Shown: positions 1-12,400 of the stretch, in pieces | Numbering within the stretch: the stretch's first letter is position 1 | Layout: each line of letters starts with the position of its first letter | DNA from: Nipponacmea schrenckii | Lineage: Eukaryota > Mollusca > Gastropoda > Lottiidae | DNA: 64,000 bases | NCBI GenBank assembly: GCA_030562195.1 | Contig: JAUJPP010000003.1 | Coordinates: forward strand, 10,509,398 to 10,573,397 | Reading direction: 5' to 3' | Position numbers and translations under genes: made by a program | Notes under the pieces: model-generated | What the model was told of the DNA's origin: nothing | Databases searched by the model: none | What the model saw: only the letters and a program-made list of their open reading frames with translations

Positions 1-171
1 AAAGGTCCATACCCTATTAAGATAAAGCTCACCGAAGGGTACTACGAAAAGGGGTCGGATGTGATCAACAGGTTAAATAAGTCGGGTCTAGACACGGGGT
101 GTTCTTTCGAAATAATATATAAGGAAAAATTGTATGGAAAAACCTGTCACCAAAAGCGCTGTAACTGCTAG
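1..171 (+). CDS. C-terminal or truncated fragment of an unidentified protein
   Basis: An open frame runs from the first base to a TAG at 169-171 (56 residues, no start in the window). It has protein-like composition, with a segment IKLTEGYYEKGSDVINRLNK. The pattern 'I-x-L-x-x-G-Y-Y-x-x-x-x-x-x-I-x-x-L-N' resembles segments I remember from hypothetical and Polinton/Maverick-type structural proteins of invertebrates, but this is not enough to name it. Base composition is richer in GC than the surroundings. The last residues (after about 145) lie in the start of the 400 bp tandem repeat, so the reading frame seems to run into a repeat that supplies the stop. It is probably a truncated gene or transposon remnant. 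Confidence 0.35.
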   Translation, partial: KGPYPIKIKLTEGYYEKGSDVINRLNKSGLDTGCSFEIIYKEKLYGKTCHQKRCNC

Positions 172-945
172 AGATTTCAAGGTATGTACCTGAAATTTTG
201 CAGAGATTAACTTCATACAGTTGTTTATCTGCATTCCAAATTTAAACTTTACATCTCCAGTAATATTCTCGTGGCAGCAGTTCTTAGTTTTGGTCTGCAC
301 ATTCTACAAGGCAGTATAGCACCGTATAGAATGGTGGACGATCCCCCACCCCCGAGCAAAAATGCCTATCACACGCTGAGTTTTGATCCTATCGATAAAA
401 TATTTGCATGAAATGATAGCCTATCCATTTCTGCGTTTTTTTCAGTCTGATACATATTTTTGATTTTTTTTTTCAAACTTTCGAGAAAAACGGCTTTGAA
501 ATTTAACCCAAATTTTCAAGTTGAAAATCGCTATTTTGGTTTGGGAAAATGCCTGAGACCAAAAGCGTTGTAACTGGCAGAGATTACAAGGTATGGACCT
601 GAAATTTGCAGAGATTAACTTCAGATAGTTGGCTACCTGTATTCCAAATTTCAACTTTACATCTCCAGTAGTTTACACGTGGCTGCAGCTGTAAGTTTTG
701 GTCTGCACCATAGAATGTGCAACAAACCACTATAGGACTGTATAGGCTTGGAGACGACCCCCCACCCCCAAACTAGCGATATAATTTTTGTATGAAATGA
801 AACCTTATCCATTTCTTCGTCTTTTTCAGTCAAAAACCTATTTTCAATTTTTTTTGTTATTTCAAACTTTCGAGAAAAACGACTTTGAAGTTTTACCCAA
901 ATTTTGAAGTTGAAAATCGATGATATATTGGTTTGGGAAAAAGCC
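146..945. repeat. Two tandem copies of a roughly 400 bp repeat
   Basis: Two diverged copies lie head to tail (about 146-545 and 551-945). Each begins near ACCAAAAGCG(C/T)TGTAACTG and contains GCAGAGATTAACTTCA, TTTACATCTCCAGTA, a C-rich block (CCCCCACCCCC) and TTTCGAGAAAAACG before ending in TTTGGTTTGGGAAAA. The short minus-strand reading frames here match each other only because the repeat is duplicated. No coding function is supported. Confidence 0.8.
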
Positions 946-1830
946 TTCATCTCTGACTGGTCATTAACTAAGTCTAGCAATATATTCACAGGTCTGAAGG
1001 CAGCATTTGGTTAGGATTCTGTCAATTCTATCAAAAATTATGCTCCACCACCATCACTGTTACAAAATTGGCCATGAAGAGTCTTCATCTCAGACTGGCC
1101 AGTATCTAAGTTTGGCATGAAAATACCATTACATTTGAATTTGAGGAATATTCACAGGTCTCAAGGCACCATGTCGTTGGGATTCTGCCAATTTCATCAA
1201 AACTTATGCCCAACCACTATCAGCGTTCACTAATGAAAAATTGGCCATTTTTAAAAAATTGGCCATCTCTGACTGACCCGTAACTAAGTTTGGCATGAAA
1301 ATACCATTATACTGGAATTTTGGGGATATTCACAAGTCTGAAGTCACCATGTGGTTGGGATTCTTCCAATTCCATCAAAAATATGCTCCACTACCATCAC
1401 CGTGGAATGTAAAAAAAATGGCCATTTTTCAAAAATTGGCCATGAAGAGTCTTCATCTCTAACTGGCCATTATCTAAGTTTGGCATGAAAATACTATTAT
1501 ATTGGAATTTTGGGGATATTCACAGGTTTGAATGCACCATGTGGTTGGGATTCAGCCAATTCCATCAAAAATTATGCCCCACCACCTTCAGCGTGGACTG
1601 TTAATAAAAATTTGCCACGAGGAGTCTTCATCTTTGACTGGCTAGTAACTAAGATTGGCATAAAATACCATTATATTGGAATTTTTATATTTTCAAAGGC
1701 CTGGGGGCACCATGTGGTTAGGATTCTGTCAATTCCGTCAAAATATCCGCCCCACCACCATCAGTGTGGACTGTTAAAAAATTGGCCATGATTCAAAAAT
1801 TGGCCATTATTCAAAAATTGGCCATGAGGA
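946..1830. repeat. Tandem array, about 180 bp units ('GGCCAT...CACCATCAGCGTGG' family)
   Basis: About five diverged units share TTTGGCATGAAAATACCAT, GGATATTCACAGGTCTGAAG, CACCATGTGGTTGGGATTC, CCAATTCCATCAAAA, CCACCACCATCAGCGTGGAC and AAATTGGCCATGAAGAGTCT. The same unit forms the interior of the long foldback element near 34.5-36.5 kb, so this array is probably a relative or remnant of that element without its inverted arms. Confidence 0.8.
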
Positions 1831-3422
1831 GCCTTCGTCTCTTACTTGCCAATTTATTAACAAATGAATTACATGTACAAGTAAATTATAAATTTTTCGA
1901 TTTTAATTACATTAATTAATTTAATTACAATCATTCCTAAAAATGAGTGTATCCATTGGCTACAAAAATTGTCGGCCAGTAAAGTAATGACGAAGTTTCA
2001 ATTGATTTAAGTGTGCCTGCAACATCCGTTCCCTCAGAAGTGTCTTCAACACAGCTGGAGACATTGTTTCTGGTCAAAGATCTTGTCTGAAGCCCTCTTA
2101 TGTTGACAAATAAATTTTTAAGTCAATATGAGTTTATTAGTTGGCTGGTTTTTTCTTTGTGTTTATCATTTGTTATATGTGCCAAATATTTATTATTTCT
2201 GATCAAGCTGTCTTGAAGACTTCATTAGCCCATAAGATGCAGAAGAGTATGACGTAAAACTCCATTTGCTACATTTCATTTATTTATATTCAACAAAGAA
2301 AGTTGAATAATATTTATTTGATATTGTTTTTATTTACAAATTTTACAAATTAGGGATAATCATTACTCACACTATTTCTTTGTCATTCTTATTAAGTTTT
2401 AATGGGATAGTAATATAGCATGCATACTGATCCGAATTTGCTCAAAACAATCAACCTAAAGACATTTCGAAATAAATCGCAATGTGTAGCGCAATAAGAT
2501 TTCTGGCCGCAATACACAGCCCTAGCCCTGAAGGCACAGATGTCGCCATGGCCCGAGAATGCAAGTTCATAGTCCAATTCATATCGATCGTATTCTGATT
2601 ACAAAGGCATAGTGCGTGATTTGCTTCCTTCAGAATGCATGAAACGAGAGTCGTGGTAAGAAACTAGTGACTGTTTCACCATGACAACGCAGCCACTCGT
2701 GCTGATAAGGAATAATAACAGAATATGTTTGTTAATGATATAATGATAAAAAACAGAATGATGACATGTAATGATAAAAAGACGCCATATTATTGTCCGG
2801 TTAAAAAAAAACTATAAAATTAAATAACGTTAATAACAAATACCCTTAACACAGAACTTTATAATTAAATGATATTTAAATATATATTAAAACAATATGA
2901 GATGAATTTACAGACGATATAAATGGTAATTGTTGCTAAATGTCAATTTTAAATCAAACAGTTAATCTGATTGGCATAGCTCATAACTAATTTGGCTAAC
3001 TTGGTATATTAGTCCACAACAAGCAGATAACTTTGGGTGTGGACATTTCCGTCGCAGCAAGAAAGGGCAAACCATCTACTTTAGCGCATTTCAATATTAC
3101 AGGGTAATAAATATTGACAAATTTGCATTCAACCGCAGTCTCACCAATAATACATTATATACCAAGTATCATCAATCGTTTTCAGTTTTTTGGCTTTATC
3201 TCAAAGGCTTCAAAGACAAGACTATACTGTTTGAATTCATCAAAATCATAACTAACAAATCATATTAACAATAAATTATTTAACACCTATCCATGATCAT
3301 TTTTGGAACTTTCCCTGTGGATCTTTTGCAGCAAATGTGGTCATTCAGTTAAAACAGTAACTTGTCATTTCCGTAGGGGATACTTCTATTCCATTTCAGT
3401 TTTCAATCATGTACATAAAATA
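1831..3422. other. Non-coding stretch downstream of delphilin; possible 3' UTR
   Basis: I see no convincing gene here. The part next to 3422 is downstream of the delphilin stop codon on the minus strand and should include its 3' UTR. The nearest minus-strand AATAAA signals I can see (TTTATT on the plus strand at 2313-2318 and 2329-2334) are about 1.1 kb past the stop, so the true cleavage site is uncertain. Confidence 0.4.
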
Positions 3423-3461
3423 TCAATGTCTCTTATATATTGTATTTTCCCTATGAGCTCT
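3423..3461 (-). CDS. GRID2IP: Delphilin exon 28: 12-residue terminal exon with stop
   Basis: After TTTTGCAG the frame gives RAHRENTIYKRH and TGA. The first two residues continue KFE-RA exactly where mammalian delphilin reads KFERA (from memory), which is why I accept this tiny exon. The tail is much shorter than in mammals. Confidence 0.8.
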   Translation of the reverse strand, partial: RAHRENTIYKRH

Positions 3462-6400
3462 CTGCAAAACAGAAACACCAAATAAAATTCACAATTATTG
3501 TAGGCTACTACATCATTAAATACAATAAAGATAACCATCAAAATATTAAATCTGAATTTCATCTGAATCTATATTGAAGAATAAGGGGTTTTCACATGTC
3601 TTGTTTCTATATTGAGAATATATCATACCTCAAACTTAGCTACGAAATCGGCAAATATACCAAATAAATCACCAGTATCCATTTGCTTAGGATCTTCACC
3701 AAAATATTGGACCAGTTCTGAAAATTCTTCCATCGTACCATGTTGTAACCGGAACAATGATTGTAATTCATCAGAAGCCTCGGCTATAAAATGCTATAAA
3801 CTGTTAAAGAAATTTCAATAGAATTTGAAAATTTTAAAATAAGTCAAAATATACCCAGATAAGTGAATCAAAATATAACAAGGACCTTGGTCCAAGGTAT
3901 GTAAGTCAAAACATGCAGAGATAAGTGATTCAAAATACTTATAGATAAGTGAGTCAAAACACACCAAGATAAGTAAGTCAGAATAAGTCGAGATAAGTGA
4001 GTCAAAATATACCGAGATATGTGAGTCAGAATATACCGAGATATGTGAGTCAGAAAATTGCGAGATATATGAGTCAAAATTTACCTAGATATGTGAGTCA
4101 TAACATGTCTGGATAAGTTAGTCATAATAGACTGAATTGAGTCAAAATATACTGAGATGAGTGAAAATCTACCGAGATGAGTCAGACTATGCAGGATTAT
4201 GTGAGTGAAAATATACCCAGATGAGTCAAAATATGCCAAGAAAAGTGAGTCAAAATATACCAAGATATGTGAGTCAAAATATCCCGAGATACATGTAAGT
4301 GAGTTAAAATTTACCTAGATAAATGAGTCATTACATGTCTAGATAAGTTAGTCATAATAGACTGAAATGAGTCAAACTATACTGAGATGAGTGAAAATAT
4401 ACCCAGATGAATCAAAATATGCTGAGATAAGTGAGTCATAATAGACTGAGATGAGTCAAATATATCCCGAGATGAGTCAGACTATGCAGGGATATGTGAG
4501 TGAAAATATACCCAGATGAGTAAAAATATGCTGAGATAAGTGAGTAAAAATATGCCGAGACAAGTGAGTCAAAATATACTGAGATAAGTGAGTCAAAATA
4601 TGCCGATATATGAAAATGAATTGAGAAAGTGAAATCAGATGAATCAGTAAACATATTTTAAGATAATGTAATAAATTCCTACAAAGGATACACCCATTAC
4701 TTCTTGAAATCTATCTGTGGTACCAATGATTGTTTTATGTCCATTGAATTTCTCTAAAGTATCAGATATATCCTACAATAAAAAGATAATACTATGTCTT
4801 ACATTCTCAGTAAAATAACAATTACATTTTAAAATCCCTAGCTGTCTTAAACCTAGATACACATATATTTTTCTTCCAGTCTACAAGGGAAGTTACAGTG
4901 TTCGATGTTTACTCATTACCTTGTCCAAGGTTTGATACCAGCATAGGTTGAGATTATACCGTCTGATTTTTTACCTGGTTTCCTCGTGTCAATGATGCAG
5001 TGGTATTGACATGAAAAAGGTGGTAGTTATTTGCAAGAAGATAGCTTGCCAGGCAAGGTAATATACGCCCACTGGCAGCATTTATTTCAAATAAAAACTT
5101 TTCAGTAAGGTTACAATAAGTGGAATGAATTATTCAACCTACCAACCTATTTTTTTCTAGGGTCTCTAGTTTCATTAAAAACTGTCAAGAATTGTACCTG
5201 ATAACAACTCATTAAATATTTTTCGGTATTTTTATGATTTGCAATAGGGTTCACCCTTAATAATATTTTGATATTTTTAATTCTTAATAAGGCTCATCCT
5301 TGGTTGATATTAAACAATTTCAGCGAGTTTGTCAAAAAGGAATGTTTAGAGTGTTCACAAGCCAAAAGTTGAAAGCGTTTTTGAAAACAGGCGCAATAAC
5401 TGACACTAAATATTTTTCGATTTATCTGATTTTCAATAGGGTTTATCCTTGTGAGAAAACAAATACTAAAGCCAAGTTTCTTCAAAATCCATTCAAGATT
5501 GTTCTTTCTAGAGTGTTTACGAGTTAAATTGAACGCGTTTTCAAAAACAAGGTCAATAACTTGTACTAAATATTTTTCGATTTTCAATAGGGTTCATCCT
5601 TGGGAGACAACAAATACTCCAGCCAAGTTACATCAAAATCCATTAAAAATTGTTCTTTCTAGAGTGTTTACAAGCTAAAATTGAACGCGTTTTCAAGAAC
5701 AAGGGCTATAACTGACACTAAATATATTTCTATTTATTTGATTTATAATAGGGTTCATCCATGGGTAAAAACAAATACTCAAGCCAAAGTTAATCAAAAT
5801 CCATTAAGAATAGTTCTTTCTAGAGTGTTTACAAGCTAAAATTGAATGCGTTTTCAAGAACAAGGACAGTAACTCATACTAAAATTTTTTTCGATTTTGC
5901 TGATTTTCAATAGGGTTCATCCTTGAGTTATAACACACTCTCACACCAAGTTTCATCGAAATCCATTAAGAATTGTGCCATGTTGAGTGTTTACGAGACA
6001 AAAATCAAACGCGTTTAAAAAAACAAGGGCAATAATTCATATTAGATATATTTTGATATTTTTAATTTTCAATTAGGCTCATCCCTTGCAATATCCAACA
6101 ATTTCAGTGAGTTTTGTCAACATTGGTCATGAATTGTACCTTCTAGAGTGTTTATTAGCCAAAAAGTTAAACCCGTTTTCAAACACAAGGGCAATAACTG
6201 ACACTAAATATATTTCGATTTATTTGATTTTCAATAAGGTTCATCCTTGGGTAAAAACAAATACTCAAGCCAAGTTTTATCAAAATCCATTAAGAATTGT
6301 TCTTTCTAGAGTGCTTAAAAGCTAAAATTGAACGCGTTTTCAAACACAAGGGCAATAACTGATACCAAACATTTTTCGATTTAACTGAATTTCAATAGGG

Positions 6401-9400
6401 TTCATCCTTAAGTGATTAGAAATACTCATGCAAAGTTATGTCAAAATCGCTCAAGAATTGTGACTTGTAGAGTGTTTACAAGGCAAAAATCCAACACATT
6501 TTATAGAACAAGGGCAATAATTCCTATTAAATATATTTCGATATGTGCTATTTTCAAAAGGGTTCATTCTTGGGTGATATTAAACAATTTCAGCAAGTTT
6601 TGTCAAAATCGGTCAATAACTGTGCTTTGTAGAGTGTTTACAAGCTAAATATTGAATGCGTTTTCAAATACAAGGGCAATAACTGATATTAATTTTTTTT
6701 CGATTTGACTGGTTTTCAATAGGCTTCATCCTTGGGTGATAACAAATACTCAGGCCAAGTTTCATTAAAATCCATTAAAAATTGTTCTCTCAAGAGTGTT
6801 TACAAGCTAAAATTGAACGCGTTTTCAAGACCAAGGGCAATAACTCATACTAAATGTTTTTCGATTTCGCTGATTTTCGATAGGGTTTATCCTTCAGTTA
6901 TAACATACTCTCACACCAAGTTTCATCAAAATCGGTCAAGAATTGCACTTTGTAGAGTGTTTACGAGCCATTCAAGAACAAGGGCACAAACTCATACTTA
7001 TTTTTTTCCGATTTCGCTGATTTTCAATAGGGTTCATCCTTGCGTGATCATAAACACTCATATTAAGTTTCATCTAAATCCGTCAAGAATTACACCGTGT
7101 AGAGTGTTTACGAGCAATTGTGGACGGACGGACGGACGGACGGACTGACGGACGGACGGACGGATGTGGGTGACGACAATATACGCCCCCCATTTCATGT
7201 GGGCGTATAAAAAAAGACTCTGTATTAGCCCAGTAAATGCAGCAGGAAGTAAATTTCATTTCAAGCATAAATGATGATACAATACATGCAAAATCAAATT
7301 TTTATCATTGTAATTAATGAATAATAAGGTTGATGATAATAATAATTACCTGAAGCACTTTTCTCAATTCAATCAATTCTTGATTCAGAAGTACATTTGA
7401 CACTGGTAAATATATATATATTATAATCAATTAAAATTTGTCAAATTAAGTATATTTCAAATGGTTTATAATCAGTACAGCTGAACTCACCACATTTTAC
7501 AATGTTTTCTGATGGACACTGAAATTTCGTTAAATTAGAGTCCACCAAAGTTTAATAGATTTACTTTAGCCATGAACGTTATCTGTTTCCTCAGGGGGCA
7601 TATTGAGTAGCTCTGCTTTCTCTGACAACTAAATTTCACTCATTGTGAGAAGACAAATCTAGTCTTTCGAAGTTTATAATTAATTTTCTGAATGGGATTT
7701 TATATTACAATCAATTCATAAATTACAAAAAAATAAATACTTGTTCAAATAATTGTAGTTGCCAGTCTTGGAACTGGAAGCGTTTCCGGCAGCCAATTAA
7801 TTATTATCACTAATTTCATTGTTAATTAACCACCTCCTACTGGTAATCACCTTATTAACTATATTAATTGACAGATAGTGTTTGGTGGCTACTTGATTTT
7901 TGTGTAATTTAATTTTTTAATTTTTTCTTTTTACGTCTCTGACCTATTTGCAACAGCCCTGCTTCTGACTGTGTCTGCATGTCCAGTCCCCTCAGCTTGA
8001 ACATCATTTACAATATCAACTGAGTTAATGATCAATCTATTTCAAATAATAATGTCCCAAGGAATGGCTTTGAGCTTACCCTTAGCAGCTTCTGGAACAT
8101 GTGTTAAATCATCTCCAATACTTAATACATCAGGAAACCTTTTACTGACAGCTTCTGTTAAAACATGTAGAAATGTTGACTTGTTATCACTTGTTTTAGT
8201 TATATCAATCTACAAATAAACAATGTATTAAACTTAGAAATGTTGACTTGTTATCGCTTATCTTATCATCTATCTACAAATAAACAAGTTATGAAATGTA
8301 TAAATGTCAATTTACCAATAAACCAGTTTCTTAAATGTAGAAAAGTTCAAACTTATAGATTATTAATACATATAATGTGGATTAAAACTCTGTAGGTATG
8401 TTTGAATATGAATGTAAAATAAAAAATATAATGGTAATTGGACAAATCTAATTCAATTAAATTACCTGTGATAAAAAGGTTATACGGAAACCTGTGGCAT
8501 CCCCTACTCTTTCATTGCCTTTATTCATATGATTTCCCATGGCGAGAATTAACTGCAAATAAATTCAAGAGTTAACTACATATAAAGACAATGATAAGGT
8601 AAGGTAACATACGCCCACACACTCAGCATTGTTTAATCATTTTTTCCTTTGATTAATAGCATCTACATGTATATATACAAACAAACCTTCAATGTATGTC
8701 GTCAAATTTGAACTTGACAGCTGTCTAGTCAATACCAATCTTCACAATTTTAATCAAAATCCATCCATAATAATGATGCGATTTTACTAAGTCAAGGACA
8801 ATAGCTAAAAAATCAGTCATCAAAATTGTCAAGTTTGAACTTGACTGCTGCCTTATCAATTCCAATATTCACACCAAGTTTCATAACAATCCTTTGAAAA
8901 TTGTAGCTTCTGTTACATCAACAATAAAATTTTGACGTGATTTTACTAAATCAAGGGCAATACCTAAAATACCATTCGTCAAAATTGTCATATAAAAACT
9001 TGACTGCAGCTCAATCATTTCCAAAATTAACTGCAAGTTTCAAAAAAGCCACTAAAAATTGTACTTCTATTGCACCCACAATACTATTTTGATGCAATTT
9101 TAAAAACTCAAAAAAACATTCATGGAAAAAAAATCAAATTCAAACATGACCGCCATCTTCTAAATTCTAATGCTCACACCAAGCTTCATCAAAATCTATT
9201 CCAAATTGTAGCCTCTATTGCATTCACCATTGAATTTTGACTTGATGTTACTAAGTCAAGGGCAAAGGGCAAATACGTTCATCTAAAAATAGTCAAATTC
9301 AAGCTTAACCGCCATCTTAAAAAATTCCGATGCTCACATCAAGTTTCATTAAAATCTGTAGCTTCTATTGCACAATAAATAAAATTTTGACATGAGTTTA

Positions 9401-12400
9401 CTAAGTCAAGGGAAATAACTAAAAAACCACTCATTGCAAAATCTTCAACTTCGAACTTGACAGCCGTCTCATAAATTCCAATGCTCACACCATGTTTCAT
9501 TAAAATCCATTGAAATTTATAGCCTCTATTGCACCCACAATAGAATTTTGACGCGATTTTACGAATCAAGGGCAATAACTCGCAAACGTTCATCGAAAAA
9601 TCGTAATATTAAAATTTGACAAGTATCTTATCAATTCCAATGTTCACACCAAGTTTCAACAAATTCCATTGGAAATTGTAGCTACTATTGCACCCACAAT
9701 AAAATTTTGATGCAATTTTACTAAGTCAAGGGCAATAACTCAAAAACCATTCATTAAAAAATTATCAAATTCGAAACTTGAATGCCGTCTTATAAATTCC
9801 AATGTTCATAACAAGTTTCATTAAAATCTATTATAAATTGTAGCCTCTATTGCATTAACAATAAATATAGATGCAGGGGCAATATCTCAATAACCGTTCA
9901 TCGAAAAATCGAAGTTGACCGCCATGTTATCAATTCCAATGCTCATACCAAGTTTCATTAAAATCCATAGAAAATTGTAGTTTCTATAGTGTCTACAACA
10001 AATGTTGACGGCCGTTCATCGAAAAATCGAAGTTGACCGCCATGTTATCAATTCCAATGCTCATACCAAGTTTCATTAAAATCCATAGAAAATTGTAGCT
10101 TCTATAGTGTCTACAACAAATGTTGACGGACTGACAGACAGAGGGACAGGGGCGACAGCAATATACGTCCACATATTCATGTGGGCGTATAAAAAAAGAA
10201 AAAAAAAAGTTTTATTAAAGAAATCACTAATGGACGTCATAAACTGTAATGTAGCACGATGGTACTAAGTACTCCAAACCTTTATATTTAGACTTTGTAA
10301 AGTCTTTAACATTCTTTAAACATACAATTAGTTAAATAAAATATCTTCAAACTAAGAAACCTTGTCTACATTACCTCCAATATTTTAGCTAACTTTTTAC
10401 TATGCCTCAACTCTTGTGATGCAGCCTTTATACAACGTAAATGCTGAAAAATAAACAGCACAATACTATACATAATACTCTATTTCTTTCTCTCAGGAAC
10501 CTTCATGACTTCAATTTGTTTATTATACTTACCTCTTTCATTTCTGTTATTTTCTCTTTAAAGCTTGCTTTAAACAACATTGCTTTTAATCTTTGCTCAT
10601 AATTTGGTATTTGACTGGTCTATAACATAAATGGAAAAATTGATGGTTTTAATGTAAATGTTAGAACCTAGATATGAAGTTTCTCAAGTAAACATAGTGT
10701 GTTATCATAAATAAATCCACAATATTTATTTATCTATAAACAGAGTCTCTTTCACTATCAGCAACATTTAAGGGAATCTTAAAAGGTTTCTCAATTTTCA
10801 ATGAGTTGATAACAATGTTTATCTCCATTCAAATTTTTCTTCAGATTGCTCTGGTTCTTACAATTCTACACATTACTAATCATTTTCATGGAATGAAAAA
10901 AGAATATAATCTATATAGTACCTCATAAGCAAATCTATCAGCATTACTAAAACTATCTACATCACCAGTAAAACTGTCATATAATTCTTGCTGAAATAAG
11001 AAAATAAATACTTCTACAACAGTTCAAACCATGGTGGGGTTCTTATTTGTGTGATGTACATTTCTAGGTTTGTGTATACCATGTACTCTGAGTAATCCAA
11101 CATCTGAGTAATCCGACATTCTGCATAATCAGACATCATTTTCTGGTCCGATTGATTTCCTGCTTATACCTGTTTAAAAGTCTCTGAGTATTGTGACATT
11201 CTGTCTATTCTGAATTGCGACATTACTCAGTGTTATTAATTTAAGATAAAACTGTTGTATTACTGTTGTGTTACTTGCGTCACTGAGCTATTAGTAACAT
11301 ATGGAACATAATAAAAATTCTCGAAAATCTGAGCAATCCAACACTCTCCCTAATCCAACATTATTTTGCAGTCCCGATATACATGTATGTCGGATTACTC
11401 AGAGTACACTGTGTGTATTATTCAAATGATGCACGTCATTTCTTTCATTGTCATGTACTTGATGCTCTAACATAAATCTGTCAATCTAATATTATGAATT
11501 TATGTAGTTTTAAATAAATTTGTTTTTTTTCCTCATCATTCATAGTATTTCCCAATTGGCTGAAAAAAGAAGTTTTAGTAAAAAAAAATAGAATATATAT
11601 ATATATAGTATATGTTAAATAATGAAATATATACTCTACTGTAAAGCAGTATGGAAGACAGTGACAGGGTTTTTGCCCCATTGATATATTTGAAACAAAA
11701 TCAAAGTTTGTTAACAATGTTGTTTATTTACCTCTTGTTTACTGGCAGAATAATTCAGTAGTTGTTTTAATAGTTCGGGAGTTAATATATCTTCATCCAT
11801 TGAAAATATAGCATGTTTAATATCACTTATAGACATTTTTAAATGCCCCAATAATATAGCTGTAATAATCAAAATCATATCAATAAAACTTGACTAGCAA
11901 TTCCTTTTTTATATCCATATACTTCAGGATGCTGCTATATGTATTTTATTAATGCAACAAGATGAATAATTCCAGATTAAAACTTGAATTATATATGGCA
12001 AATGATAACATTTATTTACATGGAATGGAAATCTTTAAAATTACTCACAAATATTGTACGCTTTCTTCGGATTCAAAATAAACACTTCTTGTTTCTTATC
12101 AATAACAGCTGAAATATAAATATCCAATTAATTATAATATTTACAAATTAATAATAATAATAATATCTTAATAATAATGATAATAATAAAAATAATTTAA
12201 TAATAATTATAATATGATCATAATAATAATTATACTTAAATAATAATACCTTGTTTAGTAGTTTTGGTACTAAAATGTTGGTCTAGTTCTAAATATTTGA
12301 CGATATCTTCAAGTTCACTATCATCTATCTAGAAATATAATAACTTGTGATGCTAAAGTGTATGGTGACAACAGTGACATGGTTGGTGTATGCAAATTGT

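Noticed and set aside
7122..7165. Possible CRISPR-like or other regular array in GGAC repeats
   Set aside because: A simple microsatellite without spacers, in a eukaryotic context.
7083..7268. PSVRPSVRPSVRPS-type frame
   Set aside because: Translation of the (GGAC)n microsatellite that ends the pearl-like element.
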